From: Phocaeicola sp.
GTDB lineage: Bacteria; Bacteroidota; Bacteroidia; Bacteroidales; Bacteroidaceae
Direction: 5' to 3'
Assembly: GCA_029257865.1 (NCBI GenBank)
Contig: JARIAN010000126.1
Coordinates: 31,717-95,716, forward strand
Length of the DNA stretch: 64,000 bases
Position 1 is the stretch's first letter; the number at the start of each line of letters is the position of its first letter. The position numbers were made by a program, and so were the translations under genes. Positions 1-9,317 of the stretch are shown in pieces. The notes beneath the pieces are model-generated. The model was not told where the DNA came from, ran no database searches, and saw only the letters and a program-made list of their open reading frames with translations.

Positions 1-161
1 ATCATTCTCTCTATCTGACCAAGCTGATAAGACAGTACTCTCATCTCTCCATCCGCCTGCACCATGGTTGAGTAATTACCATCAGATGAAATGTAGACTA
101 TATGGCTGGGGTCTATCCGAACAAGGTCGACAGATGTTTGTATTATAAGGAGCCTTTTCAT
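1..161 (-). CDS. LytTR-family DNA-binding regulator, N-terminal part (cut by window edge)
   Basis: Translation of the complementary strand from an ATG at 161 gives an open frame to the window edge, about 53 residues, with no stop. It begins MKRLLIIQTSVDLVRIDPSH and continues with IVYISSDGNYSTMV, DGEMRVLSYQLGQIERM. The pattern 'I-x-Y-I-x-S-x-G-x-Y' followed by a short beta strand and 'L-x-x-I-E' is that of a LytTR DNA-binding domain, which binds direct repeats at promoters. No receiver domain precedes it, so this looks like a LytTR-only protein or one whose partner is encoded separately. It starts 42 bases after the stop of the TPR gene on the same strand, so the two are probably co-transcribed. 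Family call from visible motifs; the rest of the gene lies outside the window. Confidence 0.72.
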   Translation of the reverse strand, partial: MKRLLIIQTSVDLVRIDPSHIVYISSDGNYSTMVQADGEMRVLSYQLGQIERM

Positions 162-203
162 TTTATTTATTTTCCGGCAAATATATGCCTATTGTTCATA
201 TCT

Positions 204-1871
204 TCAAATGAATTTCGTCATTATCTTGCTTTTTCCCTTGAACTCACTGACCAAAGACCTAAATTCCGGAGTGTTTCTGATAGGTTCAAAATCACTGTCG
301 CTCTCAACAGAGTCAAACGCACGAAAACCTTTTTCGAAAGCTTTCCTCAAATAGTTCACGGCTTCGTCTGTTTTTTTCATGAGAGACATCAAACGAGCAT
401 AATCATAACACACGTCATAGTCGTCCGGATTGTTCTTTACAATATCGTCTGCCCATTGCATTGCCTTCTCATCCTCACCTTGAAAATGCAAGACAAATTG
501 TCGTCGGCTCAAGGGGGAAGGTATTGTGTCCATCTGTATCACTTTTTCAAAATCGGCATTGGCTTTCTGAGTTTCCCCTGTTTCCCGGAGCAGCATTCCC
601 CGCAAGAAATACACAAAGGAAGATTGGTTTCCTTTATTCATCTCAATTCCTGTACTGAAGTGCTTTATAGCCAATTCAGTGTCACCCTTCATTTTATAAC
701 AAACCGCCAGTTTGCAATAAAGGAATCCATCGGCAGGATATTGCTTGAGCAACGTCTTGTAATCCTCAATCGCCTTGTCGGTCAATCCGGTTGCCCGATA
801 GATATCAGCCCTTACAATCAAAGAATTATAGCTGTCCTCGCTTTCTTCTTCCTCAAGACTGATGCAATGGTTTATGTCTGAAAGTGCCATATCCCAGTTG
901 CCTGTTTCATAATAACATTTGGAGCGATAGTAATAATTGAAAGAGGAGGGACCATACATACTCTCCAGTTCATCATAGATCTTTATCGCACTTATATAGT
1001 CATCCGATTTCTCATCAAGTGTTGCTTCCAGTAGTTTCCAACCCAAATAGTTATCCCTATCATTAATATCCAGTTTTGTTTTTACCTTTGCAATTGCATA
1101 ATCAAGATGCTTCTCTAGTACCCTCATGATTTCCTCCTCAAAAGGAGAACCACCTTGTTCACAATACATGATGGCATGGTCTATAGCCCGGTAATATTCA
1201 CCAAGACCATAACAAGCTACGCATCTTAATGCATAGATTTCTTTATATGAAGGGTCTATCTTCTCACATCTTTCGGTTATTTCCATTGTACTTCGATAGT
1301 CTTTATATTCTATCCTGTTGGATGCAAGGCCAAGCAATGCAACAATATCTTCAGGATTGCTTTCAAGCATCAGTTCAAACACTTCATCAGCTTTCTGAAA
1401 TTCGTTTTGATACATGTATAGTATTGATTTTACATGCAGGATATCATGAATTTCCACCATATCGTCCTTAGGCACCAGTTCATAGGCTTTATCTATATCG
1501 TTCAAGGCTTCATCATATCTTCCTGTCTGCTCATAGATTCGAGACCTCATCGCATATATCAGATACTCCTTAATTTCTCCGCGGTGCTTGCCTATACATG
1601 AAAAAGCTTTACTGACGTCATCAAGTGCTTCATTGAAACAGCCTTTTCCAGAATAGACCAATGCCCTGGTGACATATCCGTCTGCTAAATCCGGATTATC
1701 TTCAATAAATCCGTTTATTACTTTAAGAGCCTTCTCGTCCAGACCTACACTCAAGAGTTCTGCTGCCTGATTTACTCTGTCATCTCCTTTTTGTGTGTCA
1801 TTGTTCTGACCATAAGAAAATATGGTTGAAGCAAGAATGAATACCAATGTGATAAATGCTATTCGTTTCAT
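204..1871 (-). CDS. Secreted tetratricopeptide-repeat protein
   Basis: A 555-residue protein. Residues 1-21 form a signal peptide ending near SYGQ, so it is exported. The rest is almost entirely helical repeats with TPR spacing (for example 'A-D-G-Y-V-T-R-A-L-V-Y', 'G-R-Y-D-E-A-L-N-D-I-D-K-A-Y' and 'G-D-T-E-L-A-I-K-H-F-S-T-G'), roughly ten units. TPR arrays are protein-binding scaffolds; no enzymatic motif is visible. The C-terminal 'R-K-A-F-E-K-G-F' stretch with a short tail resembles the end of TPR proteins that sit beside LytTR regulators in Bacteroidetes. It lies 42 bases upstream of the LytTR gene, suggesting a sensor or partner role. The partner is not known. Confidence 0.75.
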   Translation of the reverse strand: MKRIAFITLVFILASTIFSYGQNNDTQKGDDRVNQAAELLSVGLDEKALKVINGFIEDNPDLADGYVTRALVYSGKGCFNEALDDVSKAFSCIGKHRGEIKEYLIYAMRSRIYEQTGRYDEALNDIDKAYELVPKDDMVEIHDILHVKSILYMYQNEFQKADEVFELMLESNPEDIVALLGLASNRIEYKDYRSTMEITERCEKIDPSYKEIYALRCVACYGLGEYYRAIDHAIMYCEQGGSPFEEEIMRVLEKHLDYAIAKVKTKLDINDRDNYLGWKLLEATLDEKSDDYISAIKIYDELESMYGPSSFNYYYRSKCYYETGNWDMALSDINHCISLEEEESEDSYNSLIVRADIYRATGLTDKAIEDYKTLLKQYPADGFLYCKLAVCYKMKGDTELAIKHFSTGIEMNKGNQSSFVYFLRGMLLRETGETQKANADFEKVIQMDTIPSPLSRRQFVLHFQGEDEKAMQWADDIVKNNPDDYDVCYDYARLMSLMKKTDEAVNYLRKAFEKGFRAFDSVESDSDFEPIRNTPEFRSLVSEFKGKSKIMTKFI

Positions 1872-2036
1872 AAGTTTTATAGTTTATTGTTATTTTCTTC
1901 AACAAAGGTCCAAATTAAGTTTATCTCAAACAAACAAAAGGGAATGCAATGTATGAAATGTCTGTTTGAGTGTATGAAATGATTCGTAAAGGGCAGTTTC
2001 AGCATATAGTATCTGTCCCTGCTTCAAGTCGGCACA

Positions 2037-2079
2037 TAAAAAAAGTCTGCAAGACTTTTCTTCAAAATCTTACAGACTT
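2037..2079 (-). terminator. Intrinsic terminator of the thioredoxin-fold lipoprotein gene
   Basis: A 12-base-pair stem with one mismatch (2043-2054 pairs with 2068-2079, arms AAGTCTG and CAGACTT) and a 13-base loop. Read on the minus strand it is followed by a T run at about 2037-2042. It lies 89 bases after the stop codon of the gene at 2168-3268. Confidence 0.75.
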
Positions 2080-2167
2080 CAATATATATATATCAAGTTT
2101 ACTCTAAATTAGCCCTTCTTTTTATCGGAAGACTAAAATATTATTGAAAGAAAGATCTTCAATAAAC

Positions 2168-3268
2168 TTACTTCATCAATTCAGCCAATTTTTCAGCCAA
2201 GGCTTCACCGCGCAAATTTCTTGCAACAATCACACCATCCTGATCAACCAATACTGTAGAAGGAATGCTGCGCACACCATACAATTTAGCACCTTCGCAA
2301 GCCCAACCTTTCAAATCGGACATCTGAGGCCAAGTCATATTCAATGATTTTACAGCCTTCTTCCAAGCCTCAGCATCATTGTCCAAAGAAACACCTACAA
2401 TACCAAAACCTTTAGACTTGAACTGCTTATAAGCCTCTACTACATTAGGCATTTCCTGGCGACATGGTCCACACCAGCTAGCCCAGAAATCAATCAATGT
2501 AAATTTGTTCTTTCCAATGAATTCAGAAAGTTTTGCTTCTTTTCCATCAATCGTATTCATTGAGAAGTCAACGAACTTCTGACCAACAGCAGTCTTAGAT
2601 AAAATAGCAACTCGCTCTTTCAGTCTCACAATATCAGCATCGTTAGCATACTCAGCAGGAACCTTACCCAGCAATTCAGTAACCTTGCTCAAATCAAAAG
2701 CATCGGCATAAGCAGCAAGCAACTGAACACCTACCAAATTGTTGATGTTAGCTTCTACAGCATCCAATGAAACCTGAACGCTCTGAGCATCTTTTGCCTC
2801 CAACTGCTTTTCCATTTCTTTCACCTGCTCTGCAGTAAGAGTAGAATCGGTACGCATCTGACGGTAAAGCTCATTCATTTCCTTATTCAAAGCAATATAC
2901 TGATCCATGAATTTCTGATAAGCATCATTACAGGTTGTTCCAGAAACCTTATTCTCACCCTGAGCCAAATGCAATTGGATATTACCATTTTCAATGAAAA
3001 CCATTGCAATCATACGCTGTCTCTCTTTCATATAAGTAACATAGCGACTTACAGTAAGAGAATCCAAATCTCCCTTGAAACTGAATGCTCCTTTTGTTAC
3101 CACAGCAGAATCCAACTTCACCAATTTACCATCTTGCATATTCTGAAGATACACCATTTCTCCATCAGCAATTCCCTCAGATGTACCAGCAATGGTATAT
3201 CCTTTGTGTTCTTGACAAGAAGCAAGTGCCAACATACCTGCAGCTGCCATCAAAATCATTCTTTTCAT
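2168..3268 (-). CDS. DUF4369/TlpA-like thiol-disulfide lipoprotein
   Basis: A 366-residue lipoprotein. Residues 1-19 are a lipoprotein signal with lipobox LALASC (Cys19), so it is anchored to a membrane facing the periplasm. Residues about 22-130 fit the DUF4369 beta domain (starting 'Y-T-I-A-G-T', with 'G-A-F-S-F-K-G'). A helical linker follows. Residues about 225-365 are an AhpC/TSA-thioredoxin domain with the active site WCGPC near 262-266 and a cis-Pro segment 'V-R-S-I-P-S-T-V-L'. The family reduces or isomerises disulfides in exported proteins; the substrate is unknown. It probably has its own promoter just upstream, so it need not belong to the two-component operon above it. Confidence 0.88.
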   Translation of the reverse strand: MKRMILMAAAGMLALASCQEHKGYTIAGTSEGIADGEMVYLQNMQDGKLVKLDSAVVTKGAFSFKGDLDSLTVSRYVTYMKERQRMIAMVFIENGNIQLHLAQGENKVSGTTCNDAYQKFMDQYIALNKEMNELYRQMRTDSTLTAEQVKEMEKQLEAKDAQSVQVSLDAVEANINNLVGVQLLAAYADAFDLSKVTELLGKVPAEYANDADIVRLKERVAILSKTAVGQKFVDFSMNTIDGKEAKLSEFIGKNKFTLIDFWASWCGPCRQEMPNVVEAYKQFKSKGFGIVGVSLDNDAEAWKKAVKSLNMTWPQMSDLKGWACEGAKLYGVRSIPSTVLVDQDGVIVARNLRGEALAEKLAELMK

Positions 3269-3298
3269 ATCAGTACGTTATTTAATTTTGTAATATGG

Positions 3299-4012
3299 CT
3301 ACAAAGATATATTTTTTTTCCTTAATGCAAAGCCTAATGAAAAAAGAATACATACTATATAACTAAAATAGACCAATTGCTCCGATATTCCCCAATAAAG
3401 ATATAATTTGCTATATTCCAACGCCTCAAAAAGCTGGACAACAAAAAAATAGATAACAAAGAATTCAGGGATGCGGATGAAACCATACGACATGCCACGC
3501 ACAATATCTTTATCGGTGTGATAGAAATTAACTGCATAACCATACACTCCTCCCATTATACCCCACATAACAGAAAGCAAATAGGCACTACCATCAAGCA
3601 AAGGAGAGCCAGATAATCTACCATTGATGCTACGAGCTCCTCCCCAAGGACCATAGGCTAAAAATAACCATCCCCCCATGAGAATACATCCAGAGGCTAT
3701 GCTAACAATCAAGGCATTTCTCTCCTTACGAGACAGTTCTCTCCTACGGTAAACAAATCGCCAGAGGGCATCGGCACATCCTGTATGAACAAGCAAACCT
3801 CCCCCTAAAAATAGAAGAACAATACTCCCTATCAAAGGAGCCAACAAAAATGAATGTCCCACTGTACGCAATTTCCATCGTAGCCCTTCCGGGCTCATCA
3901 GATTTTCAACTCCCTCCCAACCATAAATATTGCCTATCCATGAAAGCAAAACCACCAGCTGAGTCAAGAGAAAAAAACAAGTGGCTGGATGAATATAATG
4001 CTTACTCGTCAT
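3299..4012 (-). CDS. Integral membrane protein, unknown function, downstream of a response regulator
   Basis: A 237-residue protein with about six hydrophobic segments: near residues 9-30, 52-75, 100-124, 140-165, 178-197 and 210-230. I do not recognise a family. The start overlaps the end of the response regulator gene by 11 bases, so it is translated from the same transcript as the sensor kinase and regulator. The loop between the first two segments has many aromatic residues. There are no catalytic motifs and no signal peptide separate from the first membrane helix. Context suggests it works with, or is controlled by, the two-component pair, but nothing in the sequence proves it. Confidence 0.7.
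   Translation of the reverse strand: MTSKHYIHPATCFFLLTQLVVLLSWIGNIYGWEGVENLMSPEGLRWKLRTVGHSFLLAPLIGSIVLLFLGGGLLVHTGCADALWRFVYRRRELSRKERNALIVSIASGCILMGGWLFLAYGPWGGARSINGRLSGSPLLDGSAYLLSVMWGIMGGVYGYAVNFYHTDKDIVRGMSYGFIRIPEFFVIYFFVVQLFEALEYSKLYLYWGISEQLVYFSYIVCILFSLGFALRKKNISL
3302..3331 (-). promoter_or_regulatory. Bacteroides-type promoter for the thioredoxin-fold gene
   Basis: On the minus strand there is TATCTTTG (3302-3309), matching the -7 TAnnTTTG, with TTTG (3328-3331) 18 bases upstream as the -33 element. It overlaps the 3' end of the preceding gene. The spacing is one base shorter than the usual 19-21. Confidence 0.55.
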
Positions 4013-4724
4013 CTGGTTCTAAGTTATCTATATCCAAGACACGCAATTCAAATGCACGAGTTACCAAACGGCAAGCATTGACCCCCATCCGTTCATCAGA
4101 GCGGAATAATCGCCCCACCAAATCGTTCTGACGCTTCTCCAACGACTTGACACCAAAAGGCATTGCCTTGAGATTAGTAATCATCTCCTTTGTGTACCCC
4201 AATGCTAAATGACGCAACAAACGCTCATCATATTCATCAATATCATAATTAATGATAGCCTCTTGTCGTCTCTGTTCGGCTAGAACCGACTGTTTAAACC
4301 GCTCTACTATCTTCTCTAATATAGGATAGTTAAACACTAACTGCTTTCCAGCCATAACTGCTTCTACATCTGTAGCAGTCAGCAGCTCACCTGTCTTCAA
4401 AATTATACCATGAGCACCTGCCTGAAGCACATCTACCCATAGTTTCTCATTCAAAACCTCACCCGTAAAGATCAAAACTTTCAAATCTGGATATTCTGCA
4501 CGGAGCCGAGAACAAATCTCCACACCAATAGTGGTGGAACCGCCCAGCCCCAAATCGAGCAAAACCATATCCGGCACCTGCTTTTCCAACAACATCCAAA
4601 ATTCAGCCTCCGTCATAGCGGTACCTATCACCTCGGCATTAGGAATTTCATGACGAAAGATTTCTTCTGTTCCTTTTAATTCAAGCTTTACATCTTCTAC
4701 TATTATAACCTTAAATTTTTCCAT
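4002..4724 (-). CDS. Response regulator with Bacteroidetes-type C-terminal domain
   Basis: A 240-residue protein. The N-terminal 120 residues form a receiver domain: acidic pocket E10/D11, probable phospho-acceptor Asp57 in 'D-M-V-L-L-D-L-G', the conserved Thr in 'I-F-T-G-E-V', and the Lys in 'I-L-K-T-G-E'. The C-terminal half (about 140-240) is helical, with 'R-L-L-R-H-L-A-L-G-Y-T' and 'V-K-S-L-E-K-R-Q-N-D'. This resembles a diverged LuxR/NarL-like helix-turn-helix; I believe it corresponds to the Pfam family DUF5932, from memory. It starts four bases after the stop of the 1487-residue kinase, which is the obvious phosphodonor. Confidence 0.82.
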   Translation of the reverse strand: MEKFKVIIVEDVKLELKGTEEIFRHEIPNAEVIGTAMTEAEFWMLLEKQVPDMVLLDLGLGGSTTIGVEICSRLRAEYPDLKVLIFTGEVLNEKLWVDVLQAGAHGIILKTGELLTATDVEAVMAGKQLVFNYPILEKIVERFKQSVLAEQRRQEAIINYDIDEYDERLLRHLALGYTKEMITNLKAMPFGVKSLEKRQNDLVGRLFRSDERMGVNACRLVTRAFELRVLDIDNLEPDDE

Positions 4725-4728
4725 ATTA

Positions 4729-7700
4729 TTAATTCTCTTTGTTTCTTTTATGACTTAAAGGTATGGTAAACCATATCGTAAATTCCTCTTTTCCTGTTTT
4801 TTGAGCATTAATCCTACACCCTCTGCGTACTCCATACTCATCATGCTCACGAAGTATCTGTTTACAAACCAAGAACTCTGTCCCTATCAATTCTTTACTG
4901 TTCAACAGTTTAACCTGACGAATTTGAGGATAAAACAACTGGTTCAGTTCTTCTTGCGAACAGGTACGGCGCAAATCAGTAAAACTAAACTTCACATAAT
5001 CATTCTCCTTCTGAACCTGAAGCCTTAACGTTCCAGCCATTTCCACTCGTAACGCCTCTTTCAATAAATTTTCTATCAGCACTAACAACAAAACCTTATC
5101 TCCACAAACACTCAAGGAATCATCGGCATCAACAATCAAATCAACAGAATAAGACAATTTTGATTTTATCTTACGAAAATACTTAAAACTTTGCTCAATT
5201 AAAAATATCACGGGAACTTCTGAGCGGCGAAAAGTTACTTCATCCAACTGACGAGCAGCACAAGAACTCAACAATACAAAGACTTCCTTATAATAGCCAA
5301 TCAATTCTCCCACCTGCAACAAACAATCTTTCTCAATGTCAAAAGCTTCTTCTCTGCTCCCACTCACCTTTTCCATAATTTGCTTGATACGATTCGGATA
5401 ATATACCGTTTCATGCTTGATAGTCGACAAGCAATTATCCAGCACCATATTCTGAATATGAAGCATATTCTCCTCATACATTACTTTAAGTGCATCATCT
5501 TGTGCCACCTCTATGTCTTCATATTTCTGCTTCATCTGTACCACCACTTGATAAAGCATTATAGACAAAGAACTGACTACCAATTCCAACAGCAATTTAT
5601 CTTCATGGGGCACAGGGGTATAAGTGGCTTCTACAGCCAATACACCCATACAATGTTTTTTCTCTCCCGAATCTAACAATAAAGGCAAAAACAACCAGTC
5701 GCCGACAGTATGACAAGGAGAATCAAAATTATGATAAGTCCAATCAATCTTATATTTTACATCTGAAGGTATATCCGAACGGGAGATATAACAAAAAGAA
5801 GTATTCTCATCATCATAAATAGCCAATATCATAGTGGAAAAAGACATCAATTCCTTTATCTCACCTTCCAACTTGCCCAACAGTTCTTGATAAAACAACT
5901 CATCAGCCTGAGTGAAGGTCTGAATAAACTGCGAAATAGACTCATTGGCAATAAATACCTGCTCCATATTATAGCGATAACGAAAACGAGGACGTACCAC
6001 CAACAGATAAAAACACCATCCACACACTAATATCAAAAAGACTAATAAAGACAGAGCTATCAACTTGTCATTGGCTGACTGCTGCATCTGACTACAATAC
6101 TGCTCTAGCGAGCGGTCTTTGCTCACTTGCTTATATAATACTGTATAAGCCATATTATTAAAATAATACAACTCAAATGTCTTTAATGCAAGTGCAGCCA
6201 CCGCCGTTTCATTCCTAACATCCAACAATATATAATAATCGGTTTCGAAACCTTGCCGCAACCACTCCAACTCTGCAGGATTATTATCCCAATCGTATAA
6301 CAACAACTGCGGAAACTTACGACCGGAATGAATTAAGAAATGCCTGTTCATATGATAAAGTACACTATCTGCATAGAGCAAAGCCTGAACATATTTGCCA
6401 TTGACATTACATTCATAAACTTTATTGGCATACTCATTAGCCTTCAGCAATAAAGAATCTTTTACGACAACTGTCTGATATTTTTCTTTATCATACCTAT
6501 CCAACGTTTTCCGAGTACATCCCGTTGTCAACACAGAAAAAAAGATTCCCATCCACAACAGTATCTTCTTCCCTCCCTTTGGCAAACGAAAATAAAAACG
6601 GCTACCTTTTCCCAATACACTTTCTATATTGAACGTACAAACCTGAAACAAAGGATTAGTCTTCCGGTACTTGTCAATTATCCCCTTACAATTCATCAAA
6701 CCAAATCCATGTCCTTTCTGTTCTTTCAAAAGAGCCGCATATTCCACTTGATCCATCCCAATACGAGAAGAATCATACACTTTCTCTTCAACAATACATG
6801 CTATATCTTTCTGAGACAGTCCCATACCAGTATCCTCTACAGATATCTCTACATATTTCTCTTCCTCTCTAGCAAACACCTTTACCACTCCACCAGAAGA
6901 TGTATATTTACGGGCATTTTCGGCCAACGTATTTATCATAAACAGAGTCAATGCCTTATCTGCCTTTACTATCGCTTGAGTTTCTGACACTTCCAAATTC
7001 AACTGCTTCATTTCAAAAGACCTTCTACCCTTTTCTATCACTGAAAACAAAGACTGCAAAGAAAAACTTTCAATATTTAAACTCAAAGCCCCTTGACGCA
7101 TCTTCACCCATAAAGCAAGAATGTCATTGTATTCATTAATTTGACCAATCAACTCATTTATATAGCCCACTTTCTCCTTCTTGATTTCAGCCGACAATAT
7201 ACTTCTATGACTATTCAACTTATCCACCTCACTGATAATACGATCAATATAAGGCAACATACCCGTCACAATAGAGAAACAAGCCTTCTTTACAATATTC
7301 TGCCGCTTATTCTCTATCAGGTGAAGTTCATGCACATACTGTTCTTTCTGCAACTGCCTTCTCTCATCATCTAAAGAAAGCAGGTCGGTTCCATTCTTGA
7401 TAGCCCAAGCAAGATAAGGCAAAATCAATGCCAGCAACTCCCTGTCTTCTCCAAGCAATGGCGCAGATGAAACAAAACCCAACTCACCAACCTCTTCATG
7501 AGTTCCTGGCAAAAACAGTTTTTCAATATACTGCTGTTCTGTATGCAATGAATCTTTCCCCATTTCCTCTTCTGCAGAAGTAAGTTCTTCCTCTCCATTA
7601 TTCTGCAATGAGATATGAATATTACTAATCCCTAATAACGCTTCTAAATCTTTTTCTATATAAGTAACCAAACCATCAGCCAAAGTTTCATCATCTAGAT

Positions 7701-9192
7701 TATGCAATGCCCCCGACGACGTAATTTGCCGACACAAACGAAAGGTTTTAGAAAGACGATTCAAATACACTTGATTTCGTTTTCTCCAGTATCTATTCAA
7801 CCATACAAAAAGCCCTACCAGCAAGAAAATACCTATCCCCACAGACAACAGCAAGTAATTCAACTGCTGAGTTTCCTCTTCCAAACTTTCATATCTGCTT
7901 TCCAATGCTTTGTCCTGACGGGTATAATCCAATAAATCCAAATATATATTGCGATTATAATCAGACTCCACCTTACAATCCATGGCCGCATATGTGCAAC
8001 TCAACTGCTCCCTCAACCTTAATATCCATTCAGGAACAGTCTTTATCTTTTTATCTACAACCCATCGCAACTCTACCGGCTTTGCATTTCCCGGAACATA
8101 TGCATACAAACGGTCGGTAGTATCTGTGCAATGATAAAACCTTTCATGATGACGGTTTACATATTGCAAAGCAGCCTTCAAGCATACCAACGCTTTTTCA
8201 GGCTGCTGCCTCGCATTATAGCATGAAGCCATTGTGCGATAAGTTCCAGAAATCTGATACCAGTCGCCATAACGCTGAAACAATGCCAACGCCCTGTTTG
8301 CTAGATGCAGAGGCAGACTATCTATAGGCAACTCCTTCTCATTGACAAGATGCAAAAGTCCTGCCATCTTATTCAATATAATCTCTTGATTTTGTGGAAA
8401 CAAAAGTATTTCGGCAATTCCCTGCATCGCATTAGCCTCAAGATAAATATATCCGTTAGCCTTGCCCGCAAGCATGCAGTTCACTAGATAAGTAAATTCA
8501 CCCATCAATCTTTTTTCATAGTTTTCAGCCTCATACATTCCCCCCGAACCCTTCATATATTCATAATAAATCTGTTGAGAAGGGTCTCCTTCCAACCAAT
8601 CATCAGATACGGAGTTGATAGCTTCCAACGACTCGCGTTGCTGCTGAAGATAATAGAAGTAAATGCCCGAAACAATATAGAACTCAGAGAATGCATAATT
8701 CTTTCGCTTGCATTCATTGATATCGGATATCAGTTTTTCATCCTCACGGATACGTTTCATATGCACCATCGCACGGTTACGATAATCATAAAACCCTTTA
8801 TTCATAGAGGTGCGCTGACATACTTTCATCATCCCCACACAAGCAATCATCGATTCTATCTCACTATCACTCCTATCTAATGCTGCCTGAAACAAACGTA
8901 ATGCATGTTCAAAATCCATCCGTATAAAAGCACAAAATCCCATTTGATTTAAAGCCTCGGCCTGCAGTTCCGGATAATGTTCAGATAAAGCAAACGCCCT
9001 TGATGCTAATTTAGAAGAAATATTCAAATCGCTATATCGCAAATCATACGAAAGACGATTCAAAGAATCAATCTCGGCACGCAGTTTTCTCTCAGAACTA
9101 AACTGAGATCGCCATCCCAATAACAGACAGGCCCCAAGAAACAAAAAGATTGCGCCAATTACCCAAGTTCTATTTTTTATCTTTCTACTCAT
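4729..9192 (-). CDS. Giant tandem sensor histidine kinase (DUF5112/DUF5113-type)
   Basis: A 1487-residue membrane sensor built from two kinase-like halves. Half 1: membrane anchor (about 10-26), TPR-like periplasmic region, membrane helix (about 448-470), coiled helices, then an intact HATPase_c domain with N-box 'I-N-T-L-A-E-N-A-R-K-Y' near 760, G1 'E-D-T-G-M-G-L' and G2 'G-H-G-F-G-L'. Half 2: a second hydrophobic segment near 875-890 ending in a lipobox-like LTTGC, a periplasmic region, a helix near 1045-1065, a GAF-like region, an H-box TIKHETVYYPNRI, then a diverged ATPase without clear G1/G2 boxes. Half 1 lacks His at the equivalent place (ACFSIVTGMLPYIDRI). The halves share 'N-x-V-x-x-x-C-x-S', suggesting duplication and fusion. 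The domain names DUF5112 and DUF5113 are from memory. It heads an operon with the response regulator four bases downstream. Confidence 0.8.
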   Translation of the reverse strand: MSRKIKNRTWVIGAIFLFLGACLLLGWRSQFSSERKLRAEIDSLNRLSYDLRYSDLNISSKLASRAFALSEHYPELQAEALNQMGFCAFIRMDFEHALRLFQAALDRSDSEIESMIACVGMMKVCQRTSMNKGFYDYRNRAMVHMKRIREDEKLISDINECKRKNYAFSEFYIVSGIYFYYLQQQRESLEAINSVSDDWLEGDPSQQIYYEYMKGSGGMYEAENYEKRLMGEFTYLVNCMLAGKANGYIYLEANAMQGIAEILLFPQNQEIILNKMAGLLHLVNEKELPIDSLPLHLANRALALFQRYGDWYQISGTYRTMASCYNARQQPEKALVCLKAALQYVNRHHERFYHCTDTTDRLYAYVPGNAKPVELRWVVDKKIKTVPEWILRLREQLSCTYAAMDCKVESDYNRNIYLDLLDYTRQDKALESRYESLEEETQQLNYLLLSVGIGIFLLVGLFVWLNRYWRKRNQVYLNRLSKTFRLCRQITSSGALHNLDDETLADGLVTYIEKDLEALLGISNIHISLQNNGEEELTSAEEEMGKDSLHTEQQYIEKLFLPGTHEEVGELGFVSSAPLLGEDRELLALILPYLAWAIKNGTDLLSLDDERRQLQKEQYVHELHLIENKRQNIVKKACFSIVTGMLPYIDRIISEVDKLNSHRSILSAEIKKEKVGYINELIGQINEYNDILALWVKMRQGALSLNIESFSLQSLFSVIEKGRRSFEMKQLNLEVSETQAIVKADKALTLFMINTLAENARKYTSSGGVVKVFAREEEKYVEISVEDTGMGLSQKDIACIVEEKVYDSSRIGMDQVEYAALLKEQKGHGFGLMNCKGIIDKYRKTNPLFQVCTFNIESVLGKGSRFYFRLPKGGKKILLWMGIFFSVLTTGCTRKTLDRYDKEKYQTVVVKDSLLLKANEYANKVYECNVNGKYVQALLYADSVLYHMNRHFLIHSGRKFPQLLLYDWDNNPAELEWLRQGFETDYYILLDVRNETAVAALALKTFELYYFNNMAYTVLYKQVSKDRSLEQYCSQMQQSANDKLIALSLLVFLILVCGWCFYLLVVRPRFRYRYNMEQVFIANESISQFIQTFTQADELFYQELLGKLEGEIKELMSFSTMILAIYDDENTSFCYISRSDIPSDVKYKIDWTYHNFDSPCHTVGDWLFLPLLLDSGEKKHCMGVLAVEATYTPVPHEDKLLLELVVSSLSIMLYQVVVQMKQKYEDIEVAQDDALKVMYEENMLHIQNMVLDNCLSTIKHETVYYPNRIKQIMEKVSGSREEAFDIEKDCLLQVGELIGYYKEVFVLLSSCAARQLDEVTFRRSEVPVIFLIEQSFKYFRKIKSKLSYSVDLIVDADDSLSVCGDKVLLLVLIENLLKEALRVEMAGTLRLQVQKENDYVKFSFTDLRRTCSQEELNQLFYPQIRQVKLLNSKELIGTEFLVCKQILREHDEYGVRRGCRINAQKTGKEEFTIWFTIPLSHKRNKEN

Positions 9193-9249
9193 ATTACAAT
9201 CTTAATACATAGATAACCCCAATACATTATAGCCACCTTGCCATTTCTC

Positions 9250-9297
9250 AAAAAAAATAAAAGAGATTATATCTACTACATGATATAACCTCTTTTA
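9250..9297 (-). terminator. Intrinsic terminator of the histone-like gene
   Basis: A 16-base-pair stem with one mismatch (9258-9273 with 9282-9297) and an eight-base loop. On the minus strand it is followed by a T run (9250-9257). It lies 20 bases after the stop codon of the gene at 9318. Confidence 0.85.
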
Positions 9298-9317
9298 CCT
9301 AAAGAATCCAATAAAAA

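Noticed and set aside
102-881. A 259-codon plus-strand open frame
   Set aside because: Antisense to the TPR gene, with low-complexity aromatic composition.
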